NCBI GenBank assembly: GCA_030512335.1
Contig: JAULSU010000003.1
Location: forward strand, 3,100,001-3,164,000
Reading direction: 5' to 3'
From: Immersiella caudata
Taxonomy: Eukaryota > Ascomycota > Sordariomycetes > Sordariales > Lasiosphaeriaceae
Length of the DNA stretch: 64,000 nucleotides
The position numbers were made by a program, and so were the translations under genes. The notes under the pieces were generated by a model that was given only the letters and a program-made list of their open reading frames with translations, was not told the DNA's origin and searched no databases. Below are positions 1 to 10,277 of the stretch, piece after piece; the stretch's first letter is position 1, and each line of letters begins with the position of its first letter.

Positions 1-384
1 GGCATCCTTCTTCTTCACGCGTTTGTCCCATCGCTCCGACTCTTCGACAGTCCAATCCCATGCACGCTTGCGCTCAAAGTCGCCGCCAGCGTCTTCGATT
101 TCGGCTTTGAGGAGCTTGTGTGAGGCGATAGCGTGCTTTCGGGAGAGAGCGTTCAGCTGGGAGGGGTCGGCTTGAAGACGTTGGGATTCGCGGGTTGCTT
201 CTTTGAGGTTTTGGGTGGAGGACGTTTTGGCGCGGGCTTGGAGGGCGCGGAAGCGGGCCATGCGCTCCTTGGCTGCGGCGGCCGGGTCTGGCGCGGGAGT
301 TTCGCCCGCGGGCTTTGGCGATGTTGAAGAGGAGGAAGAAAGCTCCTCCTCTGTGGCTGGTTTTCTGGTGTTTGAGGGTGTCAT
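1..384 (-). CDS. SYF2: SYF2 pre-mRNA splicing factor, N-terminal part (cut by window edge)
   Basis: The ATG is at 384 and the frame stays open to base 1, giving 128 codons, so the C-terminal part lies outside the window. The N-terminal 40 residues are Ser/Thr/Pro-rich and disordered. From about residue 75 the sequence matches the SYF2 family core, with an Ala/Lys-rich helix followed by GGDFERKRAWDWTVEESERW and a lysine cluster. In the family, SYF2 is a component of the Prp19-associated (NTC) spliceosome complex in the nucleus. No intron is seen in the visible part. A telobox-like element lies about 150 bp upstream. The identification rests on the conserved core motif; the rest of the domain cannot be seen. 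Confidence 0.85.
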   Translation of the reverse strand, partial: MTPSNTRKPATEEELSSSSSTSPKPAGETPAPDPAAAAKERMARFRALQARAKTSSTQNLKEATRESQRLQADPSQLNALSRKHAIASHKLLKAEIEDAGGDFERKRAWDWTVEESERWDKRVKKKDA

Positions 385-528
385 TTTGGGCTTTGACGGT
401 TGTGAGGTTGTTGGGGAATGACGGTCTTGCGTTGAGGCGGAACAGCCTGAGAATTGGGGCGTGTGGCGGTTGGGTGGAGTGACCACACGAATACATATGC
501 CCCCACCCAGCCCTGGAAGCTAAAAAAA

Positions 529-545
529 AAACCCTAACCCTAACA
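529..545 (-). promoter_or_regulatory. Telobox / short interstitial telomeric repeat upstream of SYF2
   Basis: The plus strand reads AAACCCTAACCCTAACA, which is two to three copies of the fungal telomere unit (TTAGGG on the minus strand) after a short A run. It sits about 150 bp upstream of the SYF2 start. AAACCCTAA teloboxes occur in promoters of RNA-processing and ribosomal genes in several eukaryotes. A promoter role here is inferred from position only. Confidence 0.5.
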
Positions 546-1788
546 CCATGTTCCTCTATGTATGCCATCAGGGACTCCTTTCAAGCAAGCTTGAAAAGGG
601 CCACAAAATAGGAGACGGAAAGAACTTGAAAAAGAAGAGGGCGGGGTTCGAACTGAAAACTAGGTTATATTTGGATGACAGAGGCTCGAACAAGAGGGGA
701 CCCTCGACCGTTGTGAGTTCTCAGCCGCCAGCTCTAACCACGGCACCAAAGAGCCCAGGTGAGTGTGCTCCTTGGTGGTGGACGGATCTTGCTCTATCAC
801 CCCTATGAAATCTGAGCTTCATTTACATCCTGTTGTGTTCTCCTCGATCTTATGAACATGCCCTTTTGTTTGTTTCCAGATTCTTGACATACTCAGTGGC
901 TCCACATGCGGCTCCCCGGACCTCGCCAATTGACTGATCCTTGCGGGCGCCACTCCCTGGGTGGAGTTTCCATCTTTGATATCAACGAGTTTTTAATTCC
1001 CCAGGTCAAGGGTTGCGCCCCCGTCCTCTTGACGTTTCTTTCCCCTCTGCGTCACGACAATTTCATCAGCTTTCATCAGCGTTCATCGCGCCCTCCAGAT
1101 AGACAACCAACATCTTTTGATAAGAATGTTACACAAACCGTCACCGCCACCAAACAGAAAATCGGACCGTTTCGCTCTAGAGAACAGCGTTTACACCCGT
1201 TTGGCGCGATTGACCGTACCTCTCCCGATCTGTTTCTATATCTGTTCTTCGATTCTGGGTGTAATTGAAAGCTCGTCCAATCCTGCACCGATCAGCTAAG
1301 CTAAGGACACTAGAAATGTGCCTCCGAAAAAAGGGCCAAACCCTCGCAAGTTTGCGCTTCGCCTGTGGGAATGTTTGGCTGCATTCATCTTCATTTCACA
1401 TATCGAACACTCTCGTTGAGCACGTAGCTCCTCTGCAGCTGCGCCATATTCCGCCACACACCCTCGTTGTCATCGATAGTGACTCCAGCCCGGAGAAATC
1501 GTTCATGGCTAGTGCCGTGGGCTGCGCGATACAAGTGGGAGCTGTCGGTCAGCATCAGAGTTGGTCAGACGTCCAGTCTGACTGGGGCAGAATCCGGCAT
1601 GCGATACAGCTGAAGGCCAAACGTAAATCTAACGATGTAGTGACGCATCAGTCGGCGTCGGGAGCTCTGTGTAACAGGGGGCGCCATAAACGCCGTTCTA
1701 GTGCTGGGGGGTTTAGCTGAGCCTGCGTCATAAGAATGTTATTCTCGCTCACCCCGGCCTGCATGACAGGCAGTAGGCCTTCTACCCT
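546..1788. other. Intergenic region, no supported gene
   Basis: No open frame here shows family resemblance or codon-like composition. The minus strand at about 660-765 has tRNA-like A-box and GTTCGA motifs, but the stems do not pair, so it is not called. The longest open frame (1265-1720, plus) starts on a weak codon context and resembles nothing I know. The 3' part may hold the lost 5' exon of the decayed kelch gene that follows. Confidence 0.5.
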
Positions 1789-3972
1789 TTGTTTTCTTTG
1801 TCATTATTCCGGGTTTTCTTGCCATCATCACCCGGCGATACCGCTCTCCCAGACGACAGGTTTGCTAACTCGATATCCTTTCGCGAAGTCGAGTATGGCG
1901 AACTGTTGAGCTATAATCCCATTTCGCAATATCCAGGCAATTATTTAAGTGGGTGCCCGCATACCCCTTACCTCTCCAGTCTTTCTGCTCTCTCTACGAC
2001 AGTCCTAACACGTCTAGACACCGGCCTCTTTTACCATGACCTCAACATCACCGGAGCAGGGGGGATGCCTCAGCTCTTCGCCAACCTAACCAAGAACAGC
2101 ACGATCTGTAGTACCCACGGCGGCCCCCTCTGGGCGGACAACGTAAATAAACGGCTCTTTTTGGTCGGTGGCCAATGGTACCAACAACCCCCATCTCCCT
2201 ACTTCAATCTCTGGTCTTGTGACATCCTCAACAACCAGTGGATCTCCTTCGACGCCCCTCGTCACATCAACAGTGTCTCGTACGGCGCGGGGGTCTCAGT
2301 TTCCGAGCGCGGCGAAGCTTACTACTATGGTGGATGGATCTCCAACAATTCCGTCCTGGACTGGAGCGGGCCGCGCGCGGCGAGCTCGGGACTTTGAAAA
2401 TACGACATGGATACGGACTACTGGACCAATGGGACGGGACCGGATCCCATCTGCCGGGAGGAGGGGGCCATGGTGTTTATCCCAATGGGAGATGGGGGCA
2501 TGTTGGTATACTTTGGGTCGTTCAGGACAATGATTCGAACGGTACTATGGTCGGGCAGCCGATGGACCAGATCTATCTGTATGACGTCTTGAGCTCAAAA
2601 TGGTATCAGCAGAAAGTAACGGGGAGAATGCCCCAGAGGAGAGCGAGGTTTTGTGCTGGAGCGATGTGGGCGCAGGATCAATCGAGCTACAGCGTGTGAA
2701 TGACAGTAGATGGGCTGAATCTCGTGGACGGCAAGGTGCTGACTTTGCTGTTTTACAAATATATTTATGGTAGCGCAGGTATTCCTCCGGATACGGCTGG
2801 ATTCGATGATGTTTACGTCCTCTCGATCCTGGCGTTTCAATGGCGAGAGACTTCCCGGAGACTTATCCTGAAATTTACACAGATCCCACAAACTCACAGG
2901 GTCAAGCCGTACCCTGACAGGAACAACGAAACCGGCCAATATCCTCACCATTCCCTTACCTGTAATGTCATCGATGACGGCCAAACGATGATCATGGGCG
3001 GAGCCTTCCCCCTTACCAAAGAATGTGACGTCCCCAACCAATTCGGCTCTCACAACCTCGACATGGGACTCCAAAATACGGATCTCTCACCTTGGAAAAC
3101 TCTACCGCTCAAACCTGACATCATATGCTGTTCCCGGCCTCCTTCTCAGCGCCATTGGCGGCAACGCGCGCGGCAGCGCGACCAAAGCGTCACCCACCGA
3201 CGGCTTCTCCCATCCGGATCTTAAAGTCCTCGTGACCCGCAAAGTGAGCATTGCGGTACGAACTCCCAGTCGCGCCCTCAGCACCTCAACCTCCCTCCAA
3301 CTCCTCCTCCAGCGGAGTCCACCGTTCCACGGCAGCCATAGCTGGCATCTCTACGGGGCTCGCCCTCGCCTTCATCATCGCCCTACTCTCCTGCATCATC
3401 CTCTTCAAACGGTACCGCGCCCAACGCAGCACCTTCACGCCTCCCCTCTCCGATAAACAAGCCACCTCTCCCCCGACCCGCCTCGACAGAGATACGACCA
3501 CAAATACCACGACAAGCCCCTTCCTGCAATACCAACCACCCACCGAGCTAGAAGCTGAACACCCGACCCCAGTCAATTCCAACATTCGGCAAACCGCAGA
3601 TGGTAGAACCTACAAGTTAGCCACGCCCGCTAGCATCACTCCCGACCCTACCAGTTACACTCCCATGAGCGGAAGTGAAAATGGTGCAATGGCTGTAGTC
3701 CATCCCGGCTCTCCTGTTCCAATCCCACTTTTGACACCCACTTCAAGCCCAGGGTCTCCCGGTCCGATATCTACACCGCTTCATGGGGCCACTGCTATGA
3801 CAACAACAGCTGGCGGGAGCTGGTCGGCTGGAGCTGGTCGGCTGGATCAGTTACGGGAAGCATAAGCGGGGAGCTACAGACAAAGATTGATTCTGAGGGA
3901 AGGGTCTGGGTGCAGGTGCCGTTGCCGTTTCGCCATGGCACTATTGGCAACGGGAACGGAGAGTGTTAGTCC
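1789..3972 (+). pseudogene. Decayed kelch-repeat, single-pass membrane protein gene
   Basis: Protein-level similarity to the fungal secreted kelch/galactose-oxidase-like family runs across the locus but jumps between frames. Frame 1 (1789-2394) holds kelch strands such as LWADNVNKRLFLVGG and EAYYYGGWISNNS, then meets an in-frame TGA at 2395-2397 and resumes with KYDMDTDYW. Near 2515-2530 the match moves to frame 3 (PMDQIYLYDVLSSKWY), which stops at 2697-2699 and continues from 2700 (PPDTAGFDDVYVL). At about 3100 it moves back to frame 1 (LTSYAVPGLLLSAIGG). At about 3260-3300 it moves to frame 2, which has a hydrophobic segment (ISTGLALAFIIALLSCIILF) followed by KRYR. Near 3800-3870 it returns to frame 1 (RVWVQVPLP) and ends at TAG 3970-3972. 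Introns could explain at most one or two jumps, not the TGA plus four or more shifts. In the family these are cell-surface kelch propellers of unknown ligand. The missing N-terminus probably lay upstream. Confidence 0.72.
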
Positions 3973-6900
3973 TGGCACACAGACTAGGGGGCAGGGGACG
4001 GGGTATTCGCCGACTACGCCGGCGAGCTTCGATGTGGGACAGCCAAGTCCGGGGTTAGACCCGGGACAGGTGGAAGCGCCGGAGCCCCAAGAATTGCCGG
4101 TGCCGGGGTCGGGCATGTTTCGTGGTGCGCATATTGCATACGCCGGGCCCAGTATTATCATGATTATCACAGTTGCTATGACTGTGATGCATCGGCCGTG
4201 GCGCTAACTTGGAAGGAATATGTCTGATCATCGATGCTGATTAGCTGGACACCACCATCAGCCTCCTGGAAGGGAGACGATGCCCGATTTCGGACCGCGG
4301 AGAATCACGAAACGGAAAGCCGCGGTGCTTGGAATCTTGACGCGCCCTTCGAGACGCAGAACCGGAAATTCATGGGAGTGGGTATAAAACTGTGTCGGAT
4401 GAGTCAGTTGTCCCTACCAGGGAATGAGCCTTGGCCGGGCAGGCCCAACCTGTCGGTAATATAGAGACGTTCGATTAGCCATGATGTTATGTTGGCTCGA
4501 GCGACGCCAAGGGATAACGTTGAATGTTGACCGGCGAGAGATCGGACGCCGGTTGAACTGAATACAGCAATGAGAAACTGTGATGGGTGTCGCACCTTGC
4601 TTCCTTCGCCCTGTATGGACAGCAATTCCTATCGTATTGATATCAGGAATGCCTCTCCCTGCGTGGGCGGCATCCGAACCCCGACAGGACGGGCAGGTGT
4701 CGGAACGGCGTGTCAGTGGGTAGAGTGCCCAGCAAGCAGGATTGGCGAAACGCACCAAGGAGGACGGAGAACCCACCACCCGCGATCTGCGTGCGTCTAG
4801 GAGAGATAAGGGTTGAACATCCAGGTACCTGCAGGACAAGAGAGCTCGTCATTTAGAGCAACAAAATTAATTTTTTTTGCCCGCGCGCCACGAAGCTTGA
4901 GCCTTGACACCAAGCACGGCAAGGGATTCAGGGTCTTGGTTTTCCCTGTGTGACTCTTTCCACGAAGAGCCGCCCGAACCCGATTCTATCCGCGCCGCGC
5001 CGCATACGAGACCCTTGTTGAGGCCTGTTCATATCTCGGAGCCAATTCGGAGCTGGCAGCGATAAGAGATGCGCCCTCGCTGTTGCCATCACCAGCCGTC
5101 CTGGGAAGGCACATGGAAGAGGTGTGGCAGATCTGCTGCACCTGCTCGGTTCCGCCTTGCCGCGAAATGACGTGCAGCCACCGTACATTCACCTCCCCCC
5201 GTGAAGTGTGAGAGCGTGGAAAGTGCGGGGAGCTTGACCCGCTAGGAGGTTGTCCGCCCACGATGCTGGATGCGAGCCGGTTTTCAAGGACCGGTTCGGA
5301 TGCTCGAAGCAAGCCCCGTCCCGTCTGGGCCGCCTGGCCGGTCAACGTCCCCCCTGCTTCCGGGTGTATCACAGAGCCTTGGGAACAGCGGCATGGCTGC
5401 GGGCGACTCCTCGGTCAAGCAATTGGTATCACCTAGACGGTCACAACGCAGAGCCGGAGAATACCATGGCCCCGATGCCACAGGTCTGAGACTACCACTG
5501 CTCGCGGCCAGCCAAGATCCAAGATCCCGCGCGCTCCTCATCGTCGATGCAAACCCGACCCCTATCCCCGCGCGGCAGTCCCATGTGTACCCCGTGAAGG
5601 CGATTCTGCCGCGACAGCGATTAGGACTGCGCGAGAAAGCGAACATCTACCGCGCACCGGTGTGGATGTCGAGAGGGACCGAGAGGGGCATCCGCCGCGA
5701 TGCCCAGTAGGACCCCGTTTGAGCCAAACCCCCACGTTTTGGCCCTGTGGGCCCAAAAAAGACTTGCACGGCTCGGACGGCGAGACGGCTTGATATGATG
5801 TTTCCTTCCCGGGTGCCGTTCAGGAAGGCTCCCTGGAGGCAGGTCGCATCCACCCGACAGGTCCCGGGCATTGCACCAGAGGGTACGCAAGGTGGGCGGG
5901 TAGGCGAAGCCAGGTCTTCCATCGGATGGCGCACCCAACTCAACTCATCCCATCACGGACAGGCACGGACTCCAGCGATGAGAGATAGGAACGGTCCGAT
6001 CTTGGGAACGCCTGCAGCCCCCGCACTGATGCTGCAGCACCTGAAGGGGGGGGGGGGAGGTGGACCAACTCTTTGCATCCCACTGGGAGGCCCTCCCTGA
6101 CGGACGAATCTGAGCAGTCGATTAAACAGCGTGCCTGCTCAGGGCCACATTTGGCAGCGTTGGAGCATCGCCATTGTTGCCCACGGTGCGGCCGCTTGGT
6201 GGCTGGATTGGTGGACATCGGCAGCGCGCGAGACGTGAAAATTTTTTCGTGACTGGATGTTTACACAGTAGCCAAGGTATACGACGGAGTCAAATTGGTG
6301 TTCCAGCTCCTCAATCACCTGTTCATCCGACACAGCGACATGTCGTTTTCCCCCCCCCTTACCCCCCACCACCTCTGCCGTGGGTGTTAGGGTGGTTGGA
6401 GATCCTTTGCCTGTGAAAGAACGCGAGGAACGACAGGAAAAAGGGTCGCGGTGAGCCACCGACCCCAAAAATACACTGCCGTTACACTGTAAGCAGCCAC
6501 GTCCAGGGAAATTGTTGCCCGCTGTGCACTGCTCGGCTGTGAGCGCAGAATAGTGCCCAAAGGGAATGGGGAGCCGCAGGTGACAGCTTCTATCCCAATC
6601 CGCAAATTGCGCGAATGTTGCGCCGAAAAGGCGGGGTGGGTTCTTCACTAAGGTGTCGATGGTGGAAGAATGGCGAAATCTTCCATTCTCACCGTTGAGG
6701 TTTTCGTGACGTGATCCATTTCGGGCCGTCGCCATCAGGGGGTGATGACCCTACCCAAGTCGTCGTGTTGCAACCTCAACGGCTGCCACGGGTCCGCGAG
6801 ACGGCGAAAGTTTTGTTTGGTTAGTCAGCGGACCTGGATAAAAACAGTATGGTGGGGTTGAGGCTGTGAAAGAAGCAACGCGAAACGGAAATGGCAAATC

Positions 6901-7780
6901 TGACATCGAGCGGAGTGCCGACCCTCGTGGTGCAAAGGTGCTCGGTGTGATGGAGACAGAACCGCCCGGTGTTGGCCGGCACGGCGGGCTCAGCGGACTC
7001 AAGGAGCCCATGACCTCGATGGTGTGCCTGGATTGTTGGCTGGGAGGTCCCTGCCGCAGTTCGTGAGATTTCCCAAAGCATCGACGAGCAGCGCGCATCC
7101 CGCCCTCCCATTGGCTCAGGCCGTCCGCTCCACTGCGAGACCACACCATCGTCCTACGCAATCGCAAATCCATGGGGCTCGACCACCATCTCACACATGG
7201 GCTCCCAGGTGCGGGAAGACAAAGTCGGTGCTAGCCCCCCGTGGATGCAGGCCGAGCAAGCAATTGCCGTCATGCCGTGGTACCTTACAGGATGGCAGGC
7301 CGAGCACTGGCTTCACTGGCTCGCCGCTCATCTGAACCCGGCCTGGACGCAGAGAGCATGGCGACAGAGACACACCGGATGGCAGCGGGCTGAGGAAATA
7401 TCACAACATTCTGGCAACATGCTGTCTGTCACCGCCCTTTTGGCAAAACAAGCACACGGGCATTCCACAAATGTGAGAGAAAAGCGGCCAGATGAAGTCA
7501 GACTGGCGTTCCTCCACTCGGGTCCATCGGAGTGGCTTCCAGGTTGTGTCGTTTGATCACGTCTTCCGCCCAGACGGCGGACACACCCCAGAAGCGGATT
7601 GCGATTGACGCGCACCCAACAGCGCCCCCCCCCCCTCCCCGCCCCATCTTCCCACCCCACCCCTCTCGAGAAGTAAGCCCCTCTCGGGATGCTGCAATGC
7701 ACAACACTCTATGGACTTTTTAGCTAATAGGGAACGCAAGGCGCAAGCCTGGATACGGTGACCATACAAGAATCACCAGG
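3973..7780. other. Gene-free intergenic DNA downstream of the kelch relic
   Basis: This stretch is moderately GC-rich and has many stop codons in all frames. It contains a 12-base G run at 6046-6057 and short C runs near 6350 and 7625. A 198-codon open frame on the minus strand (6139-6735) starts with ATG but has no recognisable motif and atypical composition, so it is not called. No repeats above about 20 bp, tRNA or snRNA signatures were seen. Confidence 0.5.
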
Positions 7781-9237
7781 CAGCCCAGGACCCGTGTGGG
7801 TTCTTTCGCCCTTCTCATCTTCCCCCTCTTGCTCTTTTCCCTATTTCCGTCCTCGCTGCCATCCACTGCCACCCTGCTCGCTCACCAATCCTTCCATCAA
7901 GGTTCGCATTGAACCTCGCAAGCTGCCCGCGAAGGTTGCTGCATCGCTGCTTTCGATCCACACACCCCAACCCGTCTCGACAACTGTGGGTTCCAGCGCC
8001 AGGGACACACCTAGAAACAGGAGGGCCGACGGTGAAAGACGATTGGCCAGTTCTCGATCCCGCTGATCTCCGTTCTCGGCTCGACAGAATACTGGAGCAG
8101 GGAGTCTGTCGACATATCACACACCAAAACTCAAACGAGGAGTCATCCAGGGCCTTTTGTCAGTTGTTGTTTGGTATATGAGCGTCGGCGCGTCGCCTCT
8201 TTTCTGACGTGCCCTCGAAATACCCAGCTTTCAACGCCATCTGGTCTCTCTCTCCACCCCCGGACCGCCCCCTGCCTCAGGTTCCCCGCAGACCCCTCTC
8301 CTGTGACAGCGCCCGCACGCATTGCACAGCACAGCACAAGCACACCCTTGTCCCAAGGTGCCTTGGTTTCTTGCTTCATCTCGTCCCTCTGCTGCGTCAT
8401 CTTCCCCCTTGTCCTCTTGAGACGACAACTACAAATTGGCCGGTCTGGCGACGTCTTCTGGAACCATTTTCGTCGTGTGCAATCGGCGGGTCGTCATTGA
8501 TCAACCACGCGGCGGATCGTCTCAACCCGTCCAACTGAAGAACCCCGACGACGTCAACCCGGTTGTCACACAACGGCTTGGCCCGAAGACCGATACCAAT
8601 CACAACAGCAGGTGTTCCCGCTCGACAGAGTCGAGAGCTCCGGCTACGCTTCCACAAGCGTCGATAATACCAACTAGTCGACCGCTTCAGCAAGCTCGGT
8701 CTCGCAGCTTTCGCAGCTCGCAGCGCACCGCTTGCTCGCCCCTCGTTGCTCACTGTGCCCAGGTCGAGTCAAACGCTTGGTGGAATCGAATCCAGCAGAG
8801 TTCGCCCAGTGCATCCACAGCCTGCCGTCCCATCCGCCATTTTAGCCCCTGTTCACCAGGCGTCCGGCCGACATCCTGCGATTATTATTACACCAGGAAA
8901 CTGAAGGGAGGAAAAAAAATCTCTTCCGCAGCATACATATTCGCCACCGCACTCGACCACGACCACTCAGGCACGAGGCACCCTCAGCGAACAAAAAAAA
9001 TCTTTCTCGTCATCAGGGCCTTTAAAAAAAATAACCCCTCCCAACTAGACGCCCTCTTCTGGCAGCCACTTCCTTTCTTCAGATCAGTTTCGGTGATCAG
9101 CTCTCCAACTCGTCGGTTGCTCCCCCGCCCTGGAGTGTTCCCCACGTTTCGTGGGCTCCGCCAAGGCACCTTCCAACAACCAACCAGCAAACCCCCGGCA
9201 CCCGCCCCAGCACAGCCAATCAGTGCCGCTCGTCCCT
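7781..9237 (+). promoter_or_regulatory. Pyrimidine-rich promoter / long leader of the ECL1-like gene
   Basis: Dense C/T tracts (for example 7799-7870 and 8225-8290), broken by A-rich patches (8910-9030), lead up to the first in-frame ATG at 9238. Such tracts are typical of fungal core promoters and 5' UTRs. The transcription start cannot be placed, so the leader could be up to about 1.4 kb. A 315-codon frame (8436-9383) runs through here on the same strand, but it is a composition artefact overlapping the real first exon in another frame. Confidence 0.4.
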
Positions 9238-10277
9238 ATGCACCACCAGCGCCGAAAGTCCGGGCACGCCTCTGGCAACTCGTCGATGACGGATGTGCGC
9301 AAGGCCGCCGGCGCATCACGACCTGCTACAATGACGAGGAGAACTACACCACAGTCAGCGCAGAAGCTGGGGAAGAACCCTAGGGACCGTGAGAGGGAAT
9401 GGGAAGAGGAACGCTGGTGGGATGAGGAGCGGGAGAGCTTCCCACAATACTGGTATGTTCACCATTGCACCGGTGTTTTACGTTTTACAATCACTTCCCC
9501 TCAAGGGACTTCCTTTTTGGTACACCCGCATTGTCACCTGATATGCAGGTGATTTGTGTCACCTTGGAAGTGTTCCAATGAGGGGGCGGGGCAGAAACTT
9601 GGCCGACGCGCAAAGTGCCGTTCCTGCAGATGTCCTCTGTACGGGAGAAAGGGTGCTGACTGGTACTTGACAGCATGATTTGCGAAAAACAGTTCGTCCC
9701 GGCGGATGACCGATTTCTCTATTGCTCGGATGCGTAAGTTTTGCGCGAATATCAACGAAGCATGCCGGCTGGATGTCGCTAACGAGGGAGAACTAGCTGC
9801 CGGATTCATGACCAAACTAGCGCAGGTGGGGCACCAGCCCCAGCCCGCTACTCCAGCACTCACCATGCCGCGGCATATCCGTTCTATTCAGGTGCACCGG
9901 AGCCCAGGGATATCATTCCTCGCGCCTCGCCGTCGAGGCCCAGCTCGATGCACTTCTCCCCGCCCATCTCGCCCGACATCAGCCATACGTCGGCCATTTC
10001 AGCGCTCAAGTCGCTCTCGGTCCGTCCACCGAGCCCCTCGTCCCCAGTCGGGACGTATCATTCCAACATCTGGCCCTTTGGTCGAAGCGTCGCAACGAGC
10101 CCGAGTACTTCGTATTCGAGACCCGTCTCGGGCCTTTTTTCATCCACGTACGACGGGGCCTACTACAGCGCTGGCGGTTACGGCACAAGCTCTGACCGCC
10201 CTCTTCCCAGCCGCAGGCCCGGCATCTACTCACGACCAAAGAGCATCGAGCTGGTGACGCCCATGGTGGGACGATAG
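9238..10277 (+). CDS. ECL1-like zinc-binding lifespan regulator
   Basis: Three exons: 9238-9452, 9674-9733 and 9797-10277, giving 251 aa. Intron 1 (221 bp) has donor GTATGT, branch GCTGAC and acceptor CAG. Intron 2 (63 bp) has GTAAGT, branch GCTAAC and TAG. Joining the exons gives FPQYCMICEKQFVPADDRFL then YCSDACRIHDQ, the Cys-rich signature of the fungal Ecl1/2/3 family, with the metal ligands spread over all three exons. The N-terminus is basic. The C-terminal half is Ser/Pro-rich with SPPISPDISHTSAISALKSL, and otherwise disordered. The start at 9238 is the first in-frame ATG, and no ATG occurs upstream before the frame closes. In fission yeast, Ecl1 proteins extend chronological lifespan and respond to nutrient and metal stress; a similar regulatory role here is inferred. 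Confidence 0.75.

Noticed and set aside
655..770. tRNA-like sequence on the minus strand with an A-box-like TGGTGCCGTGGTTAGAGC and two GTTCGA motifs
   Set aside because: Acceptor, anticodon and T stems do not pair properly in any register I tried; at most a tRNA relic.
6139..6735. 198-codon ATG-initiated frame on the minus strand
   Set aside because: No recognisable domain, no intron structure and composition like the surrounding non-coding DNA; kept only as a possible orphan.
8436..9383. 315-codon open frame on the plus strand
   Set aside because: Overlaps the ECL1-like first exon in a different frame, consists of Ser/Arg/Pro-rich sequence from CT-rich leader DNA, and has no start that fits.
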